5,295 nt of DNA from a bacterium (lineage in GTDB: Bacteria > Babelota > Babeliae > Babelales > JABDEC01), in NCBI GenBank assembly GCA_947486885.1, contig CANKVQ010000043.1:1-5295 (forward strand), given 5' to 3'. Both the position numbers and the translations under genes were made by a program. Each line of letters opens with the position of its first letter. The first letter of the stretch is position 1. Under the pieces are notes generated by a model. It searched no databases, was not told the DNA's origin, and saw only the letters and a program-made list of their open reading frames with translations. Shown piece by piece: positions 1-5,295 of the stretch.

Positions 1-35
1 TTAAATTTAAGTTATAAATTAGCTAAAATTAAAAC

Positions 36-42
36 GAAAGAG
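36..42 (+). promoter_or_regulatory. Probable Shine-Dalgarno site of secG
   Basis: The purine stretch GAAAGAG ends 7 bases before the ATG at 50 and is the only SD-like element in the first 49 bases. It supports the ATG at 50 as the secG start. The rest of positions 1-49 is AT-rich non-coding sequence. A TAAAAT at 24-29 could be a -10 box, but its possible -35 partner (TTAAAT at 1-6) is weak, so no promoter is called. Confidence 0.45.
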
Positions 43-49
43 CCTGGAC

Positions 50-346
50 ATGTTATACGGTTTATTAAGTATTTTATTCTCATTAAGTTGCATTTTTTTA
101 ATTTTATTAATTTTAATTCAAAAAACTAAAAGTTCTTTAGGCCTTGGCAGCATGGGTGGCGGCAGCCAAATGTTATTTGGTGGTTCAGGCGGCCAAGATA
201 TTTTTCAAAAATTAACTTGGGGTTTTGGTGCATTACTAATCATAGGTTCATTAGGCTTAGCAATTTTACGTTCAACCACCTATGAAGGTCCAAGAGCACA
301 ACATCGTCCTGCTCAACAAACTCAAATGCCAATATCTTTTGATTAA
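50..346 (+). CDS. secG: Preprotein translocase subunit SecG
   Basis: This is the small accessory subunit of the SecYEG channel in the inner membrane, which helps SecA-driven export of unfolded proteins. The 98-residue chain has the SecG layout. A first membrane segment (about residues 3-23) is followed by a QK pair (24-25), then a glycine-rich loop at about 30-50 containing LGLGSMGGGSQ and LFGGSGG. A second membrane segment spans about 55-74, and a short polar tail is rich in Q, P and R. Length is normal for the family (about 75-130). The Gly-rich loop with LFGGSGG is close to the equivalent LFGSSGS loop known from proteobacterial SecG. The ATG at 50 is supported by GAAAGAG just upstream. The stop (TAA at 344-346) is followed after 45 bases by mlaE in the same reading frame. 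Identification is secure despite the short length. Confidence 0.93.
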   Translation: MLYGLLSILFSLSCIFLILLILIQKTKSSLGLGSMGGGSQMLFGGSGGQDIFQKLTWGFGALLIIGSLGLAILRSTTYEGPRAQHRPAQQTQMPISFD

Positions 347-391
347 AATTATAAAATTTATAAATTCAGCTACAGCACCAATTGCAACACA

Positions 392-1168
392 ATGTTAGCT
401 AATAGCTTAAGTATCGTTGGCATACAAACTGTTAAAGCGCTCGAATTAATCGGGCGCTTAGGGATTTTTTTAGGCACAACATTCAAAATTCTTTTCACCA
501 AAAAACTCCAGCCAGCTAAAATATTTTGCCAAATAGAACGCATAGGTATCGGATCACTTTTAATTACAATAATTACTGGTGCTTGTTCCGGTGCTGTCTT
601 TGCTTTACAAAGCTATGAAGGATTTAAATGTTTCGGTGGCGAAGATTTAATTGGCCCGATCGTAGCCCTCTGTATGTCACGCGAATTAGGACCAATTTTA
701 ACTGGTTTAATGGTAGCTGGACGCGCTGGTTCTGCTATAGCGGCAGAAATTGGCACTATGCGTGTAACTGAGCAGATTGATGCCCTAACTTCACTGCAAA
801 TTAATCCGTATCAATATTTAATTGTGCCCAGAATTATAGCAGCTACCTTAGTTTTACCTTTTTTAACTTTATTTGCAGTTTTTTTTGGCATCTTAGGTGG
901 TTATATCGTATGCACCCTTAAATTGGGCATTAATGGCGAGGTCTTTAAATCTGGCATTAAAGAAATGGTTTGTATGTGGGATTTAATTTCTGGTTTAATT
1001 AAGGCAATTTTTTTTGGTATAATTATTGCTACTGTAAGCTCTTATCAGGGTTTTTATACCTATGGCGGTGCACGTGGTGTAGGTACATCAACCACTAAAA
1101 GTGTGGTCATTAGCTCTGTTTTGATTATTATTTCTAACTATTTTTTGGCAATGTTGTTATTTGCATGA
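392..1168 (+). CDS. mlaE: MlaE-family phospholipid ABC transporter permease
   Basis: This is the inner-membrane permease of the Mla system, which moves phospholipids between inner and outer membrane and helps keep outer-membrane lipid asymmetry. The 258 residues match the usual family length (about 260). The family core is clear at residues 97-132: RELGPILTGLMVAGRAG, followed by SAIAAEIGTMRVTEQIDAL. The C-terminal family motif YGGARGVGTSTT (residues 224-235) is also present. Hydrophobic segments lie at about 52-72, 148-175, 200-218 and 238-257, and an amphipathic N-terminal helix precedes them, as in known MlaE structures. No Shine-Dalgarno sequence is visible before the ATG at 392. The start rests on the typical N-terminus, and there is no ATG, GTG or TTG in frame between the secG stop and 392. 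The stop overlaps the mlaF start (ATGA), so the two are translationally coupled. Confidence 0.95.
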   Translation: MLANSLSIVGIQTVKALELIGRLGIFLGTTFKILFTKKLQPAKIFCQIERIGIGSLLITIITGACSGAVFALQSYEGFKCFGGEDLIGPIVALCMSRELGPILTGLMVAGRAGSAIAAEIGTMRVTEQIDALTSLQINPYQYLIVPRIIAATLVLPFLTLFAVFFGILGGYIVCTLKLGINGEVFKSGIKEMVCMWDLISGLIKAIFFGIIIATVSSYQGFYTYGGARGVGTSTTKSVVISSVLIIISNYFLAMLLFA

Positions 1169-1926
1169 TTGAGATTATTAAATTAAAAAAATGGTTTACT
1201 GGCAGTCGCGTAATTCACGAAGATATTACACTAAACCTGCCGACTGGTAAAATGACCGTGATTATTGGCCAATCTGGCGAAGGTAAATCATTATTACTTA
1301 AACAGATTATCGGCCTAATTAAACCATCTAGTGGCCAAATTTTAATTAATAAAATTAATATTACTCAGGCTAAGCAATCAGAGCGTGATGCTATCTTAAA
1401 AAAATGCGGCTATGTTTTTCAATTTGCCGCACTTCTAGATTCGTTAGATATTTTTCAGAATATTGGTATTACGCTACTTGAAGCTGGCAAAACACCGGTA
1501 GAAGCATTGCCATTAGTTAAACAGGTAATTAAATCTGTAAATTTACCAGAACATGTGCTTGACAAATATCCTTCAGAATTATCCGGCGGCATGTTAAAGC
1601 GCGCTGGTCTTGCTCGGACTCTATTAACTAATCCCGAAATTATTTTTTACGATGAACCTACCTCAGGCTTAGATCCCATTACTACACGTATTATTCATGA
1701 GCTAATGGCCAGTTTACAGCAACAGTATAATTTGACCTCGGTTGTAATTTCTCACGATTTAGATATATTTAATTATGCTGATTATGTTGCCTTGATCGCA
1801 AATGGTCGTGTGCAATTTTTCGGCGAAGCCAAAACAATTTGGCAATCTGATAATCCTTACATCTATCAATTCATTCGTGGATTAACCACTGGGCCGTTGA
1901 AAAACGATTCATCACAAACCGCATAG
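1165..1926 (+). CDS. mlaF: MlaF-family phospholipid ABC transporter ATP-binding protein
   Basis: This is the cytoplasmic ATPase that powers the MlaE permease. All ABC motifs are intact in the 253 residues. They are Walker A GQSGEGKS (35-42), Q-loop VFQFAALLDSL (84-94, Q86), signature LSGGM (139-143), Walker B IIFYDEP (159-165, catalytic E164), D-loop SGLD (167-170) and switch His197 in ISHD. The Q-loop form FQxxALLDSL and the signature form LSGGMxKRxGLAR are typical of MlaF rather than of general ABC importers. The C-terminal extension after residue 225 (QFIRGLTTGP) resembles the MlaF tail that packs on the partner ATPase subunit. The start codon overlaps the mlaE stop by 4 bases and has no SD of its own, which implies coupling. 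The substrate-binding partner gene mlaD and the STAS-domain gene mlaB are not adjacent, so they must lie elsewhere or be absent. Confidence 0.94.
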   Translation: MIEIIKLKKWFTGSRVIHEDITLNLPTGKMTVIIGQSGEGKSLLLKQIIGLIKPSSGQILINKINITQAKQSERDAILKKCGYVFQFAALLDSLDIFQNIGITLLEAGKTPVEALPLVKQVIKSVNLPEHVLDKYPSELSGGMLKRAGLARTLLTNPEIIFYDEPTSGLDPITTRIIHELMASLQQQYNLTSVVISHDLDIFNYADYVALIANGRVQFFGEAKTIWQSDNPYIYQFIRGLTTGPLKNDSSQTA

Positions 1927-1985
1927 AATAGCGACAATCAGATCAAAATTCTGCTAAACAGTTTACAGATGTACTCCAGATTAAC

Positions 1986-2031
1986 TACCCTAGTCCCTGG
2001 CAGTGCTTAAACAACTTTAATACAGGGGGTA
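1986..2031 (+). promoter_or_regulatory. Possible leader stem masking the ABC exporter ribosome binding site
   Basis: In the 112-base gap after mlaF, CCCTG (1995-1999) can pair with CAGGG (2023-2027), and TACC (1986-1989) with GGTA (2028-2031). This leaves a 5-base bulge (1990-1994) and a 23-base loop. The downstream arm contains the AGGGGG ribosome binding site. The upstream arm lies inside a 13-codon reading frame (ATG at 1969, TAA at 2008-2010, peptide MYSRLTTLVPGSA), as a leader-peptide attenuator would require. That small frame has no convincing SD of its own. The pairing is seen in the sequence; regulation is inference. The rest of the gap shows no promoter or terminator I can support. 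Confidence 0.25.
2024..2029 (+). promoter_or_regulatory. Ribosome binding site of the ABC exporter gene
   Basis: AGGGGG lies 9 bases before the ATG at 2039, separated by TAAAAAAAC. It is the strongest SD-like element in the window, whereas most other genes here have none. It fixes the start of the exporter and suggests translation independent of mlaF. Confidence 0.6.
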
Positions 2032-2038
2032 AAAAAAC

Positions 2039-3832
2039 ATGCCTATCACTTCTTTGGCTTCTAAAGTCCCTACTTTAACAGCCTTTTTTTGGTCTTTTAT
2101 TGTTAAGCATAAGTGGAAATTCGCTGGCTTAATGACCACCGCCACAATTTATTCATTTTCGCAATCTTACATGCCATATTTGGTGGGCGAAATTATCGAT
2201 GCCATTGTAGCCTATAAGGGCAATCCATTTGATATTTATAGCGTTTTAGCAACGCCCCTAATTATATTTATTGTGATTAGATTAGCTTCCAGTACCTGCA
2301 CGCGGCTCGAAGATTTATTACAAGCATATACATTACCGCAAGTACGAACTGAAATTCGCGCAGAACTTTTCAATTTAGTCCAAAAACATTCTTATCCATT
2401 TTTCCAAGAAAATATGTCTGGAAATATTGCTAAAAAAATCATTGATCTCTCAGATAATTTTGAAAACATTTTTTCAAGTATTCATGACACAGTCTATACT
2501 AGCATGCTCACTTTTATTTTTTCGACTTATTTGCTCTGGTGTCGCGCACCGGTTTTTGCCTATTTAGTGATGGTCTGGTTTTTAGTAGTTTTAACTATCA
2601 CTGGTATCATGTCAGCGCGTAGCATTACCTATTCACGCCAACAAGCTGAAGCATCTAGCGCGGCCATCGGCAATATTATCGATTCTTTTCGCAATATTTT
2701 AACTGTTAAAATGTTTACACGCCAAAAATATGAATCTAAATATCTCGATAAATTTCAAAAAACAGAAGTAGATAAAACAATCGAGTTGGAATGGGCAACC
2801 ATGAAGATTCACATCTTTCGTAGCCTAGCAACCACTGTATTAATTGTCGGCACGATTTTTATGTTAATTTACGGCTGGCAACGAGGCTGGGTTTCAATTG
2901 GTGATTTTTCATTTGTCACTACAACCTCTTTTACAATTTCACATACTGTTTGGTGGCTGTCTAAACAATTAGTTTGGTTATATCGTGAAATTGGTACGGC
3001 TAAGCAAGCATTTAGCATCGTTGAAGCACCAATTTTAATCGATGATACAAATACTAATCTACCAAGCTTAGTAGTCTCTGACGGTAGAATTGAATTTCAA
3101 AATGTGTCATTTTACTATTCTGCAGACAATCAAATTTTTCATGGCAAGTCGATCACTATTAATGGCAAAGAACGTATTGGCTTAGTAGGTTTTTCTGGTA
3201 GCGGCAAAACTACTTTTATTAATTTAATTTTACGCTTTTACGATCCTAGCGCTGGTAAAATTTTAATTGATCATCAGAATATTAAAAACTTTTCAGTTGA
3301 ATCTTTACGAGACCACATTTCGGTGATTCCGCAAGATCCAGGCTTATTCCATCGAACAATTTTAGCCAATATTAGCTATAGTAAGCTCAATGCCACTGAA
3401 CAAGAAGTCATTGAAGCCGCCAAGCTTGCACATTGCCACGAATTTATCGAGCAAATGCCTAATGGTTATCATACTATGATCGGTGAAAACGGCTCTAAAT
3501 TATCCGCTGGACAACGCCAAAGAATTTCTATTGCCCGTGCAATTTTAAAGAACGCACCAATTTTAATCTTAGATGAAGCTACTGCTGCGTTAGATTCGAT
3601 TACCGAACAGCAAATTCAAACTAGTATCGAGTATCTCATGCAAAATCGTACAGCCATTGTCATTGCGCATAGATTGTCGACTTTAATTAATATGGACCGA
3701 ATTTTGGTATTTAAGAATGGACAAATAGTAGAGGACGGATCGCCAGAAGAGTTACTGCGATTAAATGGCCACTATGCTAAACTTTGGAATATGCAAGCTG
3801 GCGGTTTTTTACCGCATGATCAAGAGCAATAA
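2039..3832 (+). CDS. ABC exporter half-transporter (fused membrane domain and ATPase)
   Basis: This 597-residue protein has the standard layout of the MsbA/MdlB/ABCB type: an N-terminal six-helix membrane domain (about 25-330) and a C-terminal nucleotide-binding domain (about 350-587). It should act as a dimer in the inner membrane and export or flip a lipid, peptide or drug. The substrate cannot be told from the sequence. Likely membrane segments are at about 28-49, 68-86, 150-168, 171-192, 262-280 and 288-308. ATPase motifs are complete: Walker A GFSGSGKT (384-391), Q-loop Q432 in VIPQDPGLF, signature LSAGQ (488-492), Walker B ILILDEA (508-514, catalytic E513), D-loop AALD (516-519) and switch His544 in IAHRLST. 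LSAGQ instead of LSGGQ is a tolerated variant in this family. The start is supported by AGGGGG at 2024-2029. The end overlaps the acetyltransferase gene by 17 bases. It could be an MsbA-like lipid flippase or a multidrug exporter, and neighbours do not decide. Confidence 0.93.
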   Translation: MPITSLASKVPTLTAFFWSFIVKHKWKFAGLMTTATIYSFSQSYMPYLVGEIIDAIVAYKGNPFDIYSVLATPLIIFIVIRLASSTCTRLEDLLQAYTLPQVRTEIRAELFNLVQKHSYPFFQENMSGNIAKKIIDLSDNFENIFSSIHDTVYTSMLTFIFSTYLLWCRAPVFAYLVMVWFLVVLTITGIMSARSITYSRQQAEASSAAIGNIIDSFRNILTVKMFTRQKYESKYLDKFQKTEVDKTIELEWATMKIHIFRSLATTVLIVGTIFMLIYGWQRGWVSIGDFSFVTTTSFTISHTVWWLSKQLVWLYREIGTAKQAFSIVEAPILIDDTNTNLPSLVVSDGRIEFQNVSFYYSADNQIFHGKSITINGKERIGLVGFSGSGKTTFINLILRFYDPSAGKILIDHQNIKNFSVESLRDHISVIPQDPGLFHRTILANISYSKLNATEQEVIEAAKLAHCHEFIEQMPNGYHTMIGENGSKLSAGQRQRISIARAILKNAPILILDEATAALDSITEQQIQTSIEYLMQNRTAIVIAHRLSTLINMDRILVFKNGQIVEDGSPEELLRLNGHYAKLWNMQAGGFLPHDQEQ

Positions 3833-4367
3833 TCGCTTAGAGACTTCCCGGACATACCTAAGAAATTTTTGTTTAGACGATCTTGACTTACTATACCAGT
3901 TGCATAGCGACCCACAGGTCATGCAACACTTTCATACTGGCCCACGTTCAAGATTAGAAATTATTAAAAATCTACACGATTATATCCAACACCAAGAGAT
4001 TTATAATTTTAGTAATTGGGCAGTCTTCGAAAAAAATACAGATCAGTTTATCGGCCGTGCAGGCCCCCTAGTTTGGGAAGCGCAACAATCAGTCGAATTA
4101 AGTTATGTGCTACACCAAAAATTTTGGGGCTTAGGCTTCGCCACAGAACTCGCCGGCCAGATTATTACTTGGATTTTTAAAAACTTAACTGTGGACAAAA
4201 TTGTCGCAGTTACAACTCCCGAAAATTTGGCTTCGCAAAAAGTAATGTCCAAAGTTGGTATGCAACTCGATCAACATACAACACTTAATGGCTTACCAGC
4301 AGTCCAATATATTATTTATCGACCTGATACAATCACGCAAATTATTTACCCAGATCTACTGTATTAA
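3816..4367 (+). CDS. GNAT-family N-acetyltransferase (RimJ/RimL-like)
   Basis: A 183-residue acetyl-CoA-dependent acyltransferase of the GNAT fold, closest in pattern to the RimJ/RimL (Acetyltransf_3) branch. That branch acetylates protein N-termini, amino sugars, polyamines or antibiotics. The target here is unknown. The N-terminal strand and helix pattern LETSRTYLRNFCLDD (8-22), then LHSDPQVM (29-36), is typical of the group. Motif A with the acetyl-CoA pyrophosphate loop is QKFWGLGFA (101-109), following the strand VELSYVL (93-99). Motif B is NLASQKVMSKVGM (137-149). The frame is open back to an ATG at 3765 (200 residues), but the extra 17 residues fit no GNAT N-terminus and lie entirely within the exporter gene, so 3816 is preferred. 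Neither start has a good SD. The 17-base overlap with the exporter gene suggests co-translation. No terminator follows before the convergent gene 13 bases on. Confidence 0.85.
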   Translation: MIKSNNRLETSRTYLRNFCLDDLDLLYQLHSDPQVMQHFHTGPRSRLEIIKNLHDYIQHQEIYNFSNWAVFEKNTDQFIGRAGPLVWEAQQSVELSYVLHQKFWGLGFATELAGQIITWIFKNLTVDKIVAVTTPENLASQKVMSKVGMQLDQHTTLNGLPAVQYIIYRPDTITQIIYPDLLY

Positions 4368-4380
4368 GAAAACTCGATCA

Positions 4381-4773
4381 TTATGTTTTATTTAATTTAT
4401 TTTTTAATTTTTTAGCTTTACAGATTTCATCAACAACAATCCTGTTGCAACAAGTCCAGCCGATCATGACATTCCGCCGATTTTTACCATTAATTTTGGC
4501 TGATCTAAAAATTCGCCATCCATCTACTTCTGGATCTATAGGTTTTTTACAACGAGCACAGGCGTTAGGCCAACCTTTATAACGCCATTTAGCAACTACT
4601 TTGTAAGAAATTCCATTAAGCGAAATAGCTGTTAATTCGCCATATGATAGGCAAAGATAATCCATGGGCTGGATATCTGAAGATTCATTAAATTTTTCTC
4701 TCAAAATTTTAACAGCCTGGCGTTCTGTAATTTTACCAATATATACATCATGTAACATATCTTTTTTATGCAT
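4381..4773 (-). CDS. Small Cys-containing protein of an unrecognised family, tandem paralogue (downstream copy)
   Basis: A 130-residue soluble protein that I cannot assign to a named family; it has no signal peptide or membrane segment. The N-terminal third is helical in character (ITERQAVKILREKF, residues 15-28). The core at 38-75 reads YLCLS, then E46, G54, SYK, WRY (63-65), GWP (67-69) and the CARC pair (72-75). A second Cys pair, C108-C109, follows after a Trp-containing stretch, so a metal site using C72, C75 and C108 or C109 is plausible. The tail (119-130) is Lys-rich, KAKKLKNKLNKT. It is clearly homologous to the gene just upstream, with 20 of 38 core residues identical and the same start region, which supports the ATG at 4773. 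The intergenic gap is 5 bases and no SD is seen, so translation is probably coupled. A DNA- or RNA-binding role is inference from the HTH-like core and basic tail. Confidence 0.72.
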   Translation of the reverse strand: MHKKDMLHDVYIGKITERQAVKILREKFNESSDIQPMDYLCLSYGELTAISLNGISYKVVAKWRYKGWPNACARCKKPIDPEVDGWRIFRSAKINGKNRRNVMIGWTCCNRIVVDEICKAKKLKNKLNKT

Positions 4774-4778
4774 AAATT

Positions 4779-5129
4779 TTAAATATTAAATTTAGCAGAG
4801 CAGTTAAAATCGATCACTATATCACGTAATGTTTGACCGTTATGCACAATTTTACCTATAGCTTCCCAATTTTTATCGACTAATTTATGCTCGCAAATTT
4901 TACAATAATCAGGCCAACCATTGTATCGCCAATTCGCTAGAGCTTTATAAGAAACACCGCCAACTACTAAAGCCGATATCTCTTCTTCTGATAAACATAA
5001 ATATGCACTGGGGATCTCTGTTAACTCACCAGAATGATAGCGGGAGAACGTTTCATCAAACAATTCTACAGCTTGTTTTTCTGAAATTATGTTAGTAAAA
5101 ATTTCACTTAAAATATCTCTGTGTCGCAT
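4779..5129 (-). CDS. Small Cys-containing protein of an unrecognised family, tandem paralogue (upstream copy)
   Basis: A 116-residue protein, the first gene of a two-gene minus-strand unit and a paralogue of the one that follows. It has the same order: a helical N-terminus (IISEKQAVELFDETF, 14-28), an insertion of about 4 residues, then the core YLCLS (43-47), E50, G58, SYK, WRY (67-69), GWP (71-73) and CKIC (76-79). It ends soon after FNCS (108-111). Here only one Cys (C110) remains where the paralogue has CC, and the Lys-rich tail is absent, so it may be a shortened or diverged copy. The ATG at 5129 is supported because both proteins align from residue 1 (MRHRD against MHKKD). The only upstream purine-rich elements (GAG about 13 bases before the ATG, GGGGTAGAAG further up) are poor SD candidates. 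The function is unknown. HTH-like DNA binding is a hypothesis. Confidence 0.7.
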   Translation of the reverse strand: MRHRDILSEIFTNIISEKQAVELFDETFSRYHSGELTEIPSAYLCLSEEEISALVVGGVSYKALANWRYNGWPDYCKICEHKLVDKNWEAIGKIVHNGQTLRDIVIDFNCSAKFNI

Positions 5130-5295
5130 GTTTTATTAAATCTCGATTCTTCTACCCCTAACGGGTAATTCTGCACTCCAGAAAATAAAGACTGGTTTGA
5201 TGAGTAATAAACTCTTAATCCATCCAAAATTTCCTAAAATATAAAATCCTGTTAATTTAAGTTTGTAATTACAAAATATAAATTAAATAAACTAA
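5130..5295 (-). other. 5' region of the paralogue pair, with hairpin, palindrome and startless open frame
   Basis: No gene with a normal start is visible here. On the minus strand a frame is open for 48 codons (5282 to the TAA at 5136-5138), ending 6 bases before the paralogue ATG. It lacks ATG, GTG or TTG. TACCC/GGGTA (5153-5157 and 5163-5167) can form a 5-bp hairpin with a 5-base loop in the leader. GATGAGT (5199-5205) can pair with ACTC (5211-5214) and ATC (5218-5220) around a 3-base bulge. A promoter for the pair is expected here, but the AT-richness prevents a confident -10/-35 call. Confidence 0.3.
5262..5275. repeat. Perfect 14-bp palindrome
   Basis: TTTGTAATTACAAA is identical to its reverse complement. 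It lies about 130 bases upstream of the minus-strand gene pair and could be an operator half-site pair for a dimeric regulator. Such AT-rich palindromes also arise by chance in this base composition, so function is speculative. Confidence 0.3.

Noticed and set aside
355..366. Perfect 12-bp AT palindrome AATTTATAAATT between secG and mlaE, considered as a terminator or operator
   Set aside because: It consists only of A and T, has no stable GC stem or T tract, and is likely by chance at this base composition.
1962..1990. TTTACA (1962-1967) as a -35 box for an exporter promoter
   Set aside because: No -10 hexamer lies at a suitable distance (TAACTA is only 14 bases away and CTACCC is at 17).
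3765..3815. A 17-residue N-terminal extension of the acetyltransferase starting at ATG 3765
   Set aside because: The segment lies wholly inside the exporter coding region, shows no GNAT character and has no SD. The ATG at 3816 gives a typical N-terminus for the family.
5130..5182. A tRNA or tRNA fragment suggested by CTCGATT and ACTCCA
   Set aside because: The bases around CTCGATT do not form a T-arm stem, and no acceptor, anticodon or D arm can be drawn.
1973..5182. Shared short strings ACTCCAGA and TACCC...GGGTA in the exporter leader and in the region upstream of the paralogue pair
   Set aside because: They are too short, occur in different order and orientation relative to the genes, and have no extended similarity around them.
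1..5295. CRISPR array, insertion sequence or integrase attachment site
   Set aside because: No regularly spaced direct repeats, transposase or integrase reading frame, or terminal inverted repeats were seen on either strand.

Overview
The window is an AT-rich stretch (roughly one third G+C by eye) from a Gram-negative-type bacterium. The evidence for an outer membrane is an MlaE/MlaF lipid-transport pair. The compact layout, with overlapping or near-abutting genes, few clear Shine-Dalgarno sites and AT-rich codons, resembles reduced, host-associated lineages. Candidate phylum Dependentiae (TM6) or an intracellular proteobacterium would both fit. This is inference from style and gene content, because no marker in the window fixes the taxon.

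Left part (about 50-1926, + strand): secG (a small subunit of the Sec translocon), then mlaE and mlaF. mlaE and mlaF overlap by 4 bases (ATGA), so they are almost certainly co-translated. They form the permease and ATPase of an Mla-type phospholipid transporter. The usual third gene, mlaD, is not next to them.

Middle (about 1927-4367, + strand): a 112-base gap with a possible leader structure that could mask the next ribosome binding site. It is followed by a full-length ABC exporter half-transporter (membrane domain plus ATPase in one chain) and a GNAT-family N-acetyltransferase whose start overlaps the end of the exporter gene. These two are probably one transcription unit. The exporter substrate and the acetyltransferase target cannot be read from the sequence.

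Right part (about 4381-5295, - strand): two tandem paralogous small proteins, convergent with the + strand genes across only 13 bases. They share a distinctive core, YLCLS...E..A....G.SYK..A.WRY.GWP..C..C, with a likely metal-binding Cys pair. I do not recognise the family by name. The core resembles a helix-turn-helix of the MerR/excisionase type followed by a zinc-knuckle-like element, which makes this pair the most interesting unexplained content here. The downstream copy keeps a second CC pair and a basic tail. The upstream copy is shorter and has lost one of those cysteines. Upstream of the pair lies a 166-base tail with a small hairpin, a 14-bp perfect palindrome and a 48-codon open stretch lacking a usual start codon.
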